Below, one piece after another: positions 9,201 through 14,143 of a stretch of DNA of 14,143 bases (the first letter of the stretch is position 1; the number at the start of each line of letters is the position of its first letter). The stretch is from assembly GCA_946535435.1 (NCBI GenBank), contig CAMNDM010000068.1:1-14143 (forward strand). The letters are read 5' to 3'. This stretch comes from Physcocola sp002396385 (lineage in GTDB: Bacteria > Bacteroidota > Bacteroidia > Bacteroidales > Paludibacteraceae). The position numbers and the translations under genes are program-made. Below the pieces are notes generated by a model. It worked only from the letters and a program-made list of their open reading frames with translations. It did no database searches and had not been told where the DNA came from.

Positions 9201-10647
9201 GACGGAGAACGGTGTGCACTTCGCTTCCGGTAATCCGCTAAGTCTGAAGGTGACGGCCGACCACCATTTCAACGTACTCCTTTCCGATGACGATTACTGT
9301 GACGCTGAGGCTGAAATAACGGTCAAGGTTGATGCCCGCCTGCAACTGAGGGCACATCTCGATGAGATGGTTTGCCGCGGAAGCGAGGCGGACTTGGTGA
9401 TCGATACCATTGGTACGGGGCGGTTTGTCTATCCTGACCAGGTCGCACTTGTGGTTACCGAAAAAACGGCCGATGGCGCTCGTTCTTATACCTCAGGTTG
9501 GAATATCGGAGATGACGGACGCCTACATTTGCAGGTTACTCCGCTCGCCGATGCTACTTATACCGTGCAGTTCTCTTATCGAAGACCTGCCGATGGTACC
9601 GACTACCAGTCGCTGACCGTTGAAAAGTCCATCAAGGTGTTGGACCCTCCTTCTATCGATGTGCCTAATGATAATTTGGCTGTTTGTGGCGATGGACAGT
9701 CTACTCTTGAAGTCAAATTGTATAAAGTGTATCCCGATAATGTCTTCCTTACATGGGAAGACGATTCAACCATCGTTTCCGGACTTGACGGACCGGCTAT
9801 TACCGTCGCTCCCGTATACGATAAGGCGAGGACGGAAGACTTGATTGTTAAATCCTATTATGTGCATGCCTCTTTCAGCATCTGTCCTGAGAAAGTTTAT
9901 AAGGTTAATGTGTCTGTTTGGAAGCCTCTAACTGGTGAAATAGTTGCGCCTGAGGTGATTTGTGAGGGGGCGGTGGCTACTCTTGACGCTTCTTCCTTCC
10001 AAGCTTCTCAATACTTGTGGACGTCTGCCGACGACTCTGTTGCCGACAGCGTGAAACGTGATGTTATTTATGTGAAACCGGAAAGGAGTGCGACTTACAG
10101 TCTCGAGGTGAACCGTGGCCAATGTACGGCTTCTGCAGAGTTTAGCCTCACGGTTTCGCCGCTGCCTAAAATCGTTAGTATCGATTCCCTCTCCTATAAC
10201 CAGCGCGACGTCGTCGTTTCCGGTGGTACCGAGCCTTATACTTATTGGTACGACGACAATACTGCGGTGGCTAGTGGTAACTCTACGTTCTCGAAAATTG
10301 CCTATGGAAGCCATATGGCTTTTGTGGCCGATGATGCTGGCTGTGCGGCTTCTGCTCCGTTTATGGTGAACGCTCCGCAAATCGTTATTCCTAAAATCCT
10401 TTCTCCGAACGACGACGGTATCAACGATTTCTTTACAACCGACATCATCCGTGAGGCCTATCCGAACGCCGTTGTGCGCATTTTCGACCGCTACGGCAAG
10501 GAACTGGCTACCTATAAGGGTGAAGATGTGGGTTGGGATGGAACCTACAACGGTTCTGACATGAGGTCGACCGACTACTGGTACGAAATTGAGGTGAAAG
10601 AGCTGAATAAGACATTTACCGGACACTTCACCCTGATGCGTCAATAG
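3259..10647 (+). CDS. Giant secreted Ig-like multidomain protein with type B T9SS sorting domain
   Basis: A 2462-residue exported protein, probably a cell-surface or secreted adhesin-like protein. Residues 1-30 form a signal peptide (basic residues at 8 and 12, hydrophobic core, AAA then Gln31). Two larger beta-rich modules follow, about 35-240 and 330-552, which resemble carbohydrate-binding-type jelly rolls (inference only), with an Ig-like module between them (Cys252, Cys305). From about 556 to 2370 there is a run of Ig-like/PKD-like modules, each with the recurrent pattern CxG...W(Y/F)...Y(T/Y)YxVxQ. One has the textbook Ig signature DNGVYSC (1915-1921). Residues 928-1588 form a tandem super-repeat. 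The end (2375-2462) is a CHU_C sorting domain with ILSPNDDGINDFF and a final HFTLMR, so export through the type IX system is expected. No catalytic domain is recognised. It is a single gene between an AT-rich gap and a strong terminator. The ligand is unknown. Confidence 0.9.
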   Translation: MEYWNSFKSFSRLVVLISFWALKTITPAAAQCPVLVGGSDFYDMSHSDTLWAGDLNLVETVGPEGSKFSSGLVYADSAQAFLDSTRSVYAVTTNPHLLDSTYVDMDQNMLVAHIGKEDEADYKLTKLISYKIGGIDKGSDFTVEFDLYGLNGTKYGIGKTAASWDPYEVTVGIDLDQYGASSCKVSDAFRVDPGTSTHVKLSGTLADGLDYIKLDIIAGYNYVKGMTVGISNLRVKGCYKPHVTSSMGIEICAGEQALISLDKEYNAASYKWFSSTDGSSFKEVGSKKSLYEELKKADASYYYYCLVNGVNSDTIHIKTITCCVDGEGNPMSRMDVFYDDFGYFDDIRSYTDAFGNTAKQPDTYAPERADVTFDLSKTGMVFDPSGQINDGYYGVVVPSPTGYYQDISGNSRATWMSGVSSDHSSLVTGKSGGGALFMNITLNYSDLIFTRQIDGLCTDKNIYFETYIANMSGGTDPEVTINIKDAATGKVLASDKKTATAGAGWIRVHIDELQVSSSSIILEIVSTGTGDYSYWDKGNDLIIDDIRFMVCSPPSIDIYSNLESFASDTVICANTDFTMGSQVSELLTSFFKGQQKYLFQQSTDGKVWNNMGGISDKETYSFNTADYPADTNYFRVVVANADALQKFIADPSDADYEDKCRNYSISKPFKIVRAGAIDMGKDMELSGCRTEEVVLNGSNDGTIVRWSWEDADGNVLVPVSSDEKDKTYTYEVAENGATLYFVGYNSENCVGRRKFTVTENPIVEATLSTERNCGSTSVMVDCKATGASYLWSYDGLDMTETGPVLELDASYPDAVATVTVSAPGYCDVTFSPDIVINKVPDAPVPVKTLMSQQVKAGVSVSLEEMVAGTDGIEWSPALNGKCADDWSTTVPSQPLDVAGTFPYWIRAVSDEGCPSDTVRLIVVVNEAPMPEVRNDTVCLGTKIDFTKYITKSDPGFKLLWYNAPDGKGTEHMNSYTATVGGMSLEYWVSQASDNAESDKAHMVVYVATVPKPVADNPEVVYCLNDKAAELTATVTEKPYMYYFANGIEWRLDGEVVETPVPSTDKAGMYEYTVYGTFSHPTTLNGDAVCYSEPVTMKVDVRETLPPTSATQPAFTVNYSVSEGLAAGGFADVVSASDGKVAETAGAGYSLVWYDAAGNKLSAAPVPPFDPKQDKDMTYTYLVSQVDEYGCESEKVPVTVNINGTPTPVCRDTVVCAGRVVNAADLVAATSDEYKLVWYSSPEGGGASEVATLFSESEANTYRYYVAQVNKVSNEVSRIVSGSVVVIGVLKPELVVPETTYCKSETPIPFVQMFIAQYQKADGVNYLFDEVSWTDEDGKAYSTLDMPNTDVTSSTTYRYTVSQQYTVPSSGDVCVGEPVGVVVNVKVVGVPGGTHSVNYVKTDAEANGGAYKNLLEQNVQAAVADNGCSLNWFDAAKNRLNAVPVPAYDASLDGDAEFTYYVSQTDENGCESDLVPVTVTISSSPIPSTESVAYCEGETAVPLTAKINVAGNGDAVDDYTLVWYSDNPNTVSSDAGKAALELPDAPVPSTAVSNGETFQVYTYYVAQKRVKDGKEVVSRAAVLVDSVYARPRLVTANPDPVCEPATVDLTSADLWSVKAAKVWAKAYSQSSDNDVAQPEAVAVSGTYYTQAYFFVRGNQCLSKEEPIEVRVDYIRDLAIDGPSTTCPGTSVELAASSSAISPSNVSYTWVSNEAGENKTVATPAFSTVSLAGPALRTYTYTLTAEAGACKATAESITISIGDGPVVGSISFLEYNNRESTQTSVSANGHVFYTCGTEVTLDADVVSTADDFVWTHNGKVVGQGASLKVAPTSGTNVYTLSYTNQCPTSFDVTLISVPLSVVATNTPYNICEGDNFEADLSVNCPENTYKVKWFHNDLPIDNESGISLKIASATTDDNGVYSCMVFNRGCFARGTIADGNALKVRPVIKLTYADSYIARRDSLLSVPLNITVPVANDPANIEWTENGVHFASGNPLSLKVTADHHFNVLLSDDDYCDAEAEITVKVDARLQLRAHLDEMVCRGSEADLVIDTIGTGRFVYPDQVALVVTEKTADGARSYTSGWNIGDDGRLHLQVTPLADATYTVQFSYRRPADGTDYQSLTVEKSIKVLDPPSIDVPNDNLAVCGDGQSTLEVKLYKVYPDNVFLTWEDDSTIVSGLDGPAITVAPVYDKARTEDLIVKSYYVHASFSICPEKVYKVNVSVWKPLTGEIVAPEVICEGAVATLDASSFQASQYLWTSADDSVADSVKRDVIYVKPERSATYSLEVNRGQCTASAEFSLTVSPLPKIVSIDSLSYNQRDVVVSGGTEPYTYWYDDNTAVASGNSTFSKIAYGSHMAFVADDAGCAASAPFMVNAPQIVIPKILSPNDDGINDFFTTDIIREAYPNAVVRIFDRYGKELATYKGEDVGWDGTYNGSDMRSTDYWYEIEVKELNKTFTGHFTLMRQ
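6040..8022 (+). repeat. Coding super-repeat, period about 278 residues, about 2.4 copies
   Basis: Within the giant protein three related subunits occur in the order A-B-C, A-B-C, A. A units start at residues 928, 1205 and 1484 (PMPEVRNDTVCLG, PTPVCRDTVVCAG, PIPSTESVAYCEG), and each contains a (L/V)WY core and a YYVAQ or YWVSQ strand. C units start near residues 1116 and 1396 (VNYSVSEGLAAGGF and VNYVKTDAEANGGAY) and share WFDAA or WYDAA, AxPVPxxD, and GCESxxVPVTV. The spacings 277, 279 and 280 agree. Similarity is clear in protein but the DNA has diverged, so the duplication is not recent. Confidence 0.8.
10381..10644 (+). other. Type B (CHU_C) C-terminal sorting domain of the giant protein
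   Basis: Residues 2375-2462. The domain opens with IVIPKILSPNDDGINDFF, continues with VVRIFDRYGKELATY, a WDGTYNG turn and YWYEIEV, and ends in HFTLMRQ. This is the gliding-motility-associated C-terminal (TIGR04131-like) pattern, which in known cases targets proteins to the type IX secretion machinery. The genome should therefore encode T9SS components and a PorP/SprF-like partner; neither is in this window. Confidence 0.9.
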
Positions 10648-10676
10648 CCTTTGTGGGCAGTGCTTGCATAAACTTT

Positions 10677-10708
10677 GGCCTGGGTCTGTTCCCGGGCCTT
10701 TGTTTTTT
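10677..10708 (+). terminator. Intrinsic terminator after the giant gene
   Basis: GGCCTGGG (10677-10684) pairs with CCCGGGCC (10691-10698), an 8-bp GC-rich stem with one G-U pair and a 6-base loop, followed by a T-rich tract TTTGTTTTTT. It lies 30 bases after the stop codon. Confidence 0.88.
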
Positions 10709-10729
10709 CTTGCTATTGTCTTATTTTTG
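10699..10729 (+). promoter_or_regulatory. pepD: Bacteroides-type promoter for pepD
   Basis: TTTG (10699-10702), a 19-base spacer, then TATTTTTG (10722-10729) match both boxes of the Bacteroidota promoter. Initiation would fall near 10736, about 14 bases before the pepD ATG. The -33 box lies inside the T-tract of the upstream terminator. Confidence 0.65.
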
Positions 10730-10749
10730 TATAAACTCATTAGCAAACT

Positions 10750-12216
10750 ATGGTAAACGAAATAGAACAACTCGAACCTAAGGGCTTGTGGCATTACTTC
10801 GCTGAAATCTGCAAGGTGCCACGTCCGTCTAAACATGAAGAGAAAATCCGCGAATATTTGGTCGCTTTCGGTAATGAACACCACCTCGAAACCATCGATG
10901 CCAACGGTAATGTATTAATCCGTAAGGCTCCTTCTAAGGGATACGAGGCTGCGCCCGGATTGTTGTTCCAGGCACACATGGATATGGTCTGTGAAAAGAA
11001 TGCTGACGTGGCACACGATTTTTCAAAAGACCCTATCCTTCCTTATATCGACAACGGGTGGGTGAAGGCGCGCGGCACTACGCTGGGCGCTGACGACGGT
11101 ATGGGCGTTGCCGCTATGTTGGCTGTTCTTGCCGATAACAACATTGAACACGGCCCGTTGGAATGCCTTTTCACTTTCGATGAGGAAACAGGATTGTCGG
11201 GTGCTAAGGAGATGCCGGCTGGTGTCCTTCAATCTAAATATCTGGTAAATCTCGACTCGGAAGAAGATGGCGAGTTCTGTATCGGTTGTGCTGGTGGTGT
11301 CGACACCACTGCCACTTTTTCCTACCAACCGCAGACTGTTCCCGATGGTTTCTCGTTCTTCAGGGTTACTGTGAATGGCTTGCAGGGCGGTCATTCGGGT
11401 AGCGATATCGATAAAAACCGGGGAAACGCTGTGCAACTGTTGGCTCGTTTCATCAATATGCTCTATTCTGGAAACGCTGTACTGTTGGCAGAATTTAACG
11501 GCGGTAACCTGCGTAACGCTATCGCGCGTGAGGCGACGGCTGTTATTGGACTGCCGGCTGCCAAGAAGGAGCAGGTGCGCATTGTGGCCAATCTGTTGTT
11601 GGCTGACCTGCAAAACGAGTATCCGAACGAACCCGGACTGAAACTTACGGTCGAGTCTGTGGTGGAAGACGCTCCGCGCGTTATGGTTGATACCGATACC
11701 GCAAAATGCCTTGTCAGGGCTCTGGTGGCCTGCCCGCATGGTGTTATGGGCATGAGCCAGGACTTGCCCGGCTTGGTGGAGACTTCTACCAATCTGGCTT
11801 CTGTGAAGATGCAGAACGATTATTCCGTTCTGGTGACTACCAGTCAGCGCAGTTCGGTGGCTTCCCGTAAAGAGGAGGTCAAAAACAAAGTGGCGGCGGT
11901 CTTCCGGCTGGCGGGTGCGGCCGTCTCTCATGGTGACGGATACCCGGGCTGGAAACCTAATGTCAATTCGGCTATTAAGGAGGTTCTCGCTCAGGCTTAC
12001 GAGGACTTGTTCAAGCAAACACCTTCTGTTGGCGCTATACATGCCGGACTGGAGTGTGGCTTGTTCCTTGAGAAGTACCCCGATCTCGATATGATTTCTT
12101 GTGGCCCTACGCTCAGGGGAGTCCATTCTCCGGCTGAAAAGGTCGAAATTGCTTCGGTCGGTAAGTTCTGGCTGCTTCTTCTTGATGTGATGAAGCGTAT
12201 GAAGTCGCTGAAATAG
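10750..12216 (+). CDS. pepD: Aminoacyl-histidine dipeptidase (cytosolic non-specific dipeptidase, M20)
   Basis: A 488-residue cytoplasmic zinc peptidase that hydrolyses dipeptides, including Xaa-His such as carnosine, and feeds amino-acid recycling. The length is usual for PepD. The M20 metal site is complete: His76 and Asp78 in QAHMDMVCE, bridging Asp115 in LGADDGMG, the catalytic Glu145 and metal-binding Glu146 in FTFDEETGLSGAKE, Asp169 in VNLDSEEDGE, and His459 in RGVHSPAEKVEI near the C-terminus. The lid/dimerisation domain holds GLQGGHSG, typical of the family. There is no signal peptide. It starts at the first ATG after a matching promoter, without an obvious Shine-Dalgarno, which is normal in this phylum. 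It is probably co-transcribed with the MBL-fold gene 19 bases downstream. Confidence 0.95.
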   Translation: MVNEIEQLEPKGLWHYFAEICKVPRPSKHEEKIREYLVAFGNEHHLETIDANGNVLIRKAPSKGYEAAPGLLFQAHMDMVCEKNADVAHDFSKDPILPYIDNGWVKARGTTLGADDGMGVAAMLAVLADNNIEHGPLECLFTFDEETGLSGAKEMPAGVLQSKYLVNLDSEEDGEFCIGCAGGVDTTATFSYQPQTVPDGFSFFRVTVNGLQGGHSGSDIDKNRGNAVQLLARFINMLYSGNAVLLAEFNGGNLRNAIAREATAVIGLPAAKKEQVRIVANLLLADLQNEYPNEPGLKLTVESVVEDAPRVMVDTDTAKCLVRALVACPHGVMGMSQDLPGLVETSTNLASVKMQNDYSVLVTTSQRSSVASRKEEVKNKVAAVFRLAGAAVSHGDGYPGWKPNVNSAIKEVLAQAYEDLFKQTPSVGAIHAGLECGLFLEKYPDLDMISCGPTLRGVHSPAEKVEIASVGKFWLLLLDVMKRMKSLK

Positions 12217-12235
12217 GTCTCCCTTACTGTCTTTT

Positions 12236-12988
12236 ATGCGTCTCGTTTACCTGTTCCACAGTGGTTTCGCTATTGAAACTGACCATTGTGTCGTGATTAT
12301 CGATTACTGGATTGACCCTACCGATACGGTTAAGGACCTCCTGCAAACGGGCAAACCCGTCTATGTGCTGGCCAGCCACCACCATGAAGACCATTTCAAC
12401 CGCGAGGTCTTCCGTTGGAAAAGGAGGAGGCCCGATATTACATACCTGCTGGCTCGTGATATTCTCGATAACTTGCGTGCTGATGCCGACGAGGCTGACT
12501 GCTGGTTTGTGAAAGGTGACTCGTGGAACGACGACTACTTGAGGGTCTCTGCTTTTGGCAGTAACGATTGTGGCGTGTCGTGGATGCTGGAGCTCGACGG
12601 CAAACGTATATTTCATGCGGGCGACCTGAACAACTGGTATGCCAAATTCCTGACTGACCATTATCGGGGACGCAAGATTTTCAGTTTTGAGTTCAACCGT
12701 GAAATCGATCCGGTTGAAGACGAACGTTGCTTCCTTTCTGAATTAGACGATATTGCCAAAGTGACCGATTCGTTCGATTTGGTCATGTTCCCTGTCGATG
12801 GCCGTATCGGTAACGGCTATATGTTGGGCGCGCGCCAGTTCATCGAACGTTTCAAGGTGCGGCAGTTCGTTCCCATGCATTTTGTTCTGGCTGGCTTCGA
12901 GTCGGCTTGGCGTATGAAGGAATATACGCAACCCGCCGGTATTCCGTTCTGGGCTATCGGCTACGATGGCGAATCGGTTTTACTCTGA
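12236..12988 (+). CDS. MBL-fold metal-dependent hydrolase (UlaG-like group)
   Basis: A 250-residue cytoplasmic protein with the metallo-beta-lactamase fold. The signature HxHxDH is present as His48, His50, Asp52, His53 in ASHHHEDHF. The third metal motif is His127 with Asp130 in IFHAGDLNNW, and a C-terminal His215 in FVPMHF completes the usual dinuclear site. The short N-terminal strand LFHSGFAIET and overall length fit the beta-lactamase-like/UlaG-related hydrolases rather than glyoxalase II or RNase J. The substrate cannot be read from the sequence. It follows pepD by 19 bases and is closed by a terminator, so the two probably form an operon. The ATG at 12236 gives the first strand of the fold at residue 2, so no upstream extension is needed. 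Confidence 0.85.
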   Translation: MRLVYLFHSGFAIETDHCVVIIDYWIDPTDTVKDLLQTGKPVYVLASHHHEDHFNREVFRWKRRRPDITYLLARDILDNLRADADEADCWFVKGDSWNDDYLRVSAFGSNDCGVSWMLELDGKRIFHAGDLNNWYAKFLTDHYRGRKIFSFEFNREIDPVEDERCFLSELDDIAKVTDSFDLVMFPVDGRIGNGYMLGARQFIERFKVRQFVPMHFVLAGFESAWRMKEYTQPAGIPFWAIGYDGESVLL

Positions 12989-13003
12989 GCGGTATAAATT
13001 TAT

Positions 13004-13042
13004 AAAAGAGGGTGGTGCGCTTTTTTCGCAACATCCTCTTTT
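13004..13042 (+). terminator. Long terminator hairpin after the pepD/MBL operon
   Basis: The arm AAAAGAGGGTGGTGCG (13004-13019) pairs with CGCAACATCCTCTTTT (13027-13042), a 16-bp stem with one G-U pair and one G-A mismatch, and a 7-base loop. The A-run on the left and T-run on the right would let it act in both directions. It begins 15 bases after the stop codon at 12986-12988. Confidence 0.75.
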
Positions 13043-13186
13043 GCCTTTGTCGGCAGATTGGCGTCTATTTCGCTGGCTGTGGGTACACAATATGCGCAGC
13101 TTCGTATATCAGGGAAAAGCAAGAAACGGGTCTTTTGATAAAGTTTGGTTAATTAATGTTAAATTTATGGGTGCCGACAGAGAGAA

Positions 13187-13219
13187 TTTGCACACCTTCA
13201 AGTATGATTTGTATTTTTG
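13187..13219 (+). promoter_or_regulatory. Bacteroides-type promoter for the BspA-like gene
   Basis: TTTG (13187-13190), a 21-base spacer, and TATTTTTG (13212-13219) match both promoter boxes. Transcription would start near 13226, giving a leader of about 140 bases before the ATG at 13367. Confidence 0.55.
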
Positions 13220-13289
13220 CGTAATCGTCTGTAAAGAAAGATTTTTTATCTGTCGTTAAATAGCTGCTTACGGTTGTTAATAACGAAAA

Positions 13290-13313
13290 TACTGCCAAAA
13301 GATGTTTGCAGTA
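13290..13313 (+). other. Leader hairpin upstream of the BspA-like gene
   Basis: TACTGC and AAA (13290-13295, 13297-13299) pair with TTT and GCAGTA (13305-13313), giving a 9-bp stem with one bulged C and a 5-base loop. No T-tract follows, so it is not a terminator. It lies within the predicted 5' leader, 53 bases before the start codon. A regulatory role is only a possibility, and a chance fold is not excluded. Confidence 0.3.
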
Positions 13314-13366
13314 ATCAAATTATAAATTTCACTACTTTGACGAGGCATACTGATATTGTTTTAGAA

Positions 13367-14143
13367 ATGAAAAAGAGAATTTTAGTATTCTTGGCAACGC
13401 TGTTTTCTAGTATTGCCTGCTTTGCACAGAATTGGAAAATGGGAGATATCTTTACCCAGGATGGCATTACTTTCAAGGTGGTGGGTTACTGCTTGGTGAC
13501 CGACCCGCGCGACACTTTGATGAACGCTTCTTCTTTTTACGATGCCGGCGAGTTGATGGTGACCGGTGTCTCTGAAGCGTTGACCGACGTGGTGATTCCT
13601 GTGGCGGTGGGCCGGTACCAGGTGATTGGCTTGACCGACAGTTTGTTCTTCGGTAAAACCTATAACAGGGTCTGGTTGCCTGAACTTGAGTTTATTGGCA
13701 ACTCTGCCTTCGAAAACGCTAAAATAAAATCGGGCACGCTGGTGGTCCACAACGTTAAACAGGTTGGTGAGTTGGCTTTCCATAACATCGATGCCCGTCT
13801 GTGCTTCGACCTCAGTAAACCTATTGCGTTTTACCAGACTCCCAAAGGTAAAAAAGAATCTGCCAATACCGTTAAGTACACTCAAAAGCAGCTGCAACCA
13901 AAGGGTGGTGTGGTTTGCCATTTGAAGAGTACGGGACATCTGGTTTCTTCGCCCTATTTGGGATATGTGATTGCGGGACAAGGAAAGTTCCTTAATAATT
14001 GTGTGAGCGAAGCCTACAATGGCGACAAGGAATGGATTGACCGTCCCCTGAACATTAAAAACACCGAGTTGCGCTACTGCAAAAAGAATTTGGCGTATAG
14101 GTCAAAATGCAGGCTGACACACTGCGCAAAGTCCGATGGGCAC
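13367..14143 (+). CDS. Secreted BspA-like leucine-rich-repeat protein, partial (3' end beyond window)
   Basis: An open frame of 259 codons without a stop, running off the right edge. Residues 1-20 are a signal peptide (MKKRILVFLATLFSSIACFA), cleaved before Gln21, as is usual in Bacteroidota. The mature part opens like BspA-type LRR_5 proteins: VVIPVAVGRYQVIGLTDS, then VWLPELEFIGNSAF (102-115) and VKQVGELAF (130-138), with the alternating hydrophobic/IGxxAF pattern of that repeat. Such proteins are usually surface-located and many take part in adhesion. The gene has its own promoter and a leader of about 140 bases. The last 14-15 residues (from about 14098) turn basic and Cys-rich and no longer look like the family, whereas another frame from 14101 reads VKMQADTLRKVRWA, a better LRR-like continuation. 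A frameshift there is therefore suspected. Being partial, its sorting signal cannot be seen. Confidence 0.8.
   Translation, partial: MKKRILVFLATLFSSIACFAQNWKMGDIFTQDGITFKVVGYCLVTDPRDTLMNASSFYDAGELMVTGVSEALTDVVIPVAVGRYQVIGLTDSLFFGKTYNRVWLPELEFIGNSAFENAKIKSGTLVVHNVKQVGELAFHNIDARLCFDLSKPIAFYQTPKGKKESANTVKYTQKQLQPKGGVVCHLKSTGHLVSSPYLGYVIAGQGKFLNNCVSEAYNGDKEWIDRPLNIKNTELRYCKKNLAYRSKCRLTHCAKSDGH

Noticed and set aside
6409..9219. 936-codon minus-strand frame opposite the giant gene
   Set aside because: Same reason: low-complexity Arg/Ser/Thr/Ile-rich translation without motifs, produced by the codon bias of the true gene.
11023..12126. 367-codon minus-strand frame opposite pepD
   Set aside because: It lies wholly within pepD, whose complete metal site proves the plus strand is coding.
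12966..13259. 97-codon plus-strand frame after the MBL gene
   Set aside because: It overlaps the end of the MBL gene, runs through the terminator hairpin and the next promoter, and has no recognisable features.
13382..13981. 199-codon minus-strand frame opposite the BspA-like gene
   Set aside because: The plus strand has a signal peptide and LRR motifs; the minus-strand translation has neither.
1..14143. CRISPR array, tRNA, rRNA or replication origin
   Set aside because: No short regularly spaced direct repeats, no tRNA-like T-loop GTTCGA contexts with matching stems, and no rRNA-like conserved blocks were seen on reading through.

Overview
The window reads as a chromosomal segment of a Bacteroidota bacterium, most likely of the order Bacteroidales. 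The evidence is mutually consistent: several sites match the Bacteroides-type promoter (TTTG, 19-21 bases, TAnnTTTG); two exported proteins have signal peptides that end in Ala followed by Gln; the giant protein ends in a type B (CHU_C, gliding-motility-associated) sorting domain used by the type IX secretion system; the last gene is a BspA-like leucine-rich-repeat protein; and the AAA-ATPase/PD-(D/E)XK gene belongs to a family common in Bacteroidales. Genus cannot be assigned from sequence alone.

Layout. Positions 1-642 hold the end of an IS5-family insertion sequence on the minus strand. Its transposase has lost the middle of the catalytic domain and joins the C-terminal segment in a different frame, so it is dead. 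Next comes a free-standing AAA-ATPase fused to a PD-(D/E)XK nuclease-like domain (793-2385, +), with its own promoter and a strong ribosome binding site. Its base composition is mosaic. A sparse AT-rich gap follows, in which the only credible gene is a 62-residue four-cysteine zinc-ribbon protein on the minus strand (2534-2722).

The centre of the window (3259-10647, +) is one 2462-residue secreted protein: signal peptide, two larger beta-rich modules, about 1800 residues of Ig-like/PKD-like modules, and the C-terminal sorting domain. Residues 928-1588 contain a higher-order tandem repeat with a period of about 278 residues. The gene ends at a strong intrinsic terminator whose T-tract also supplies the -33 box of the next promoter.

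That promoter drives a housekeeping pair: pepD (cytosolic M20 dipeptidase, 10750-12216) and, 19 bases later, an MBL-fold hydrolase resembling the UlaG group (12236-12988), closed by a long terminator hairpin. A new promoter and a leader of about 140 bases then precede a secreted BspA-like LRR protein (13367 to the window end). This gene is cut by the window edge and shows signs of a frameshift in its last 45 bases.

Functionally, there are two surface/export genes (giant Ig-like protein, BspA-like protein), a cytoplasmic peptide-catabolism pair, and a small accessory patch (IS remnant, AAA/nuclease gene, zinc ribbon) at the left. Nothing here is a demonstrably new multi-gene system. The points most worth following are the super-repeat in the giant protein, the mosaic AAA/nuclease gene beside the IS scar, the terminator/promoter overlap, and the apparent frameshift at the right edge.
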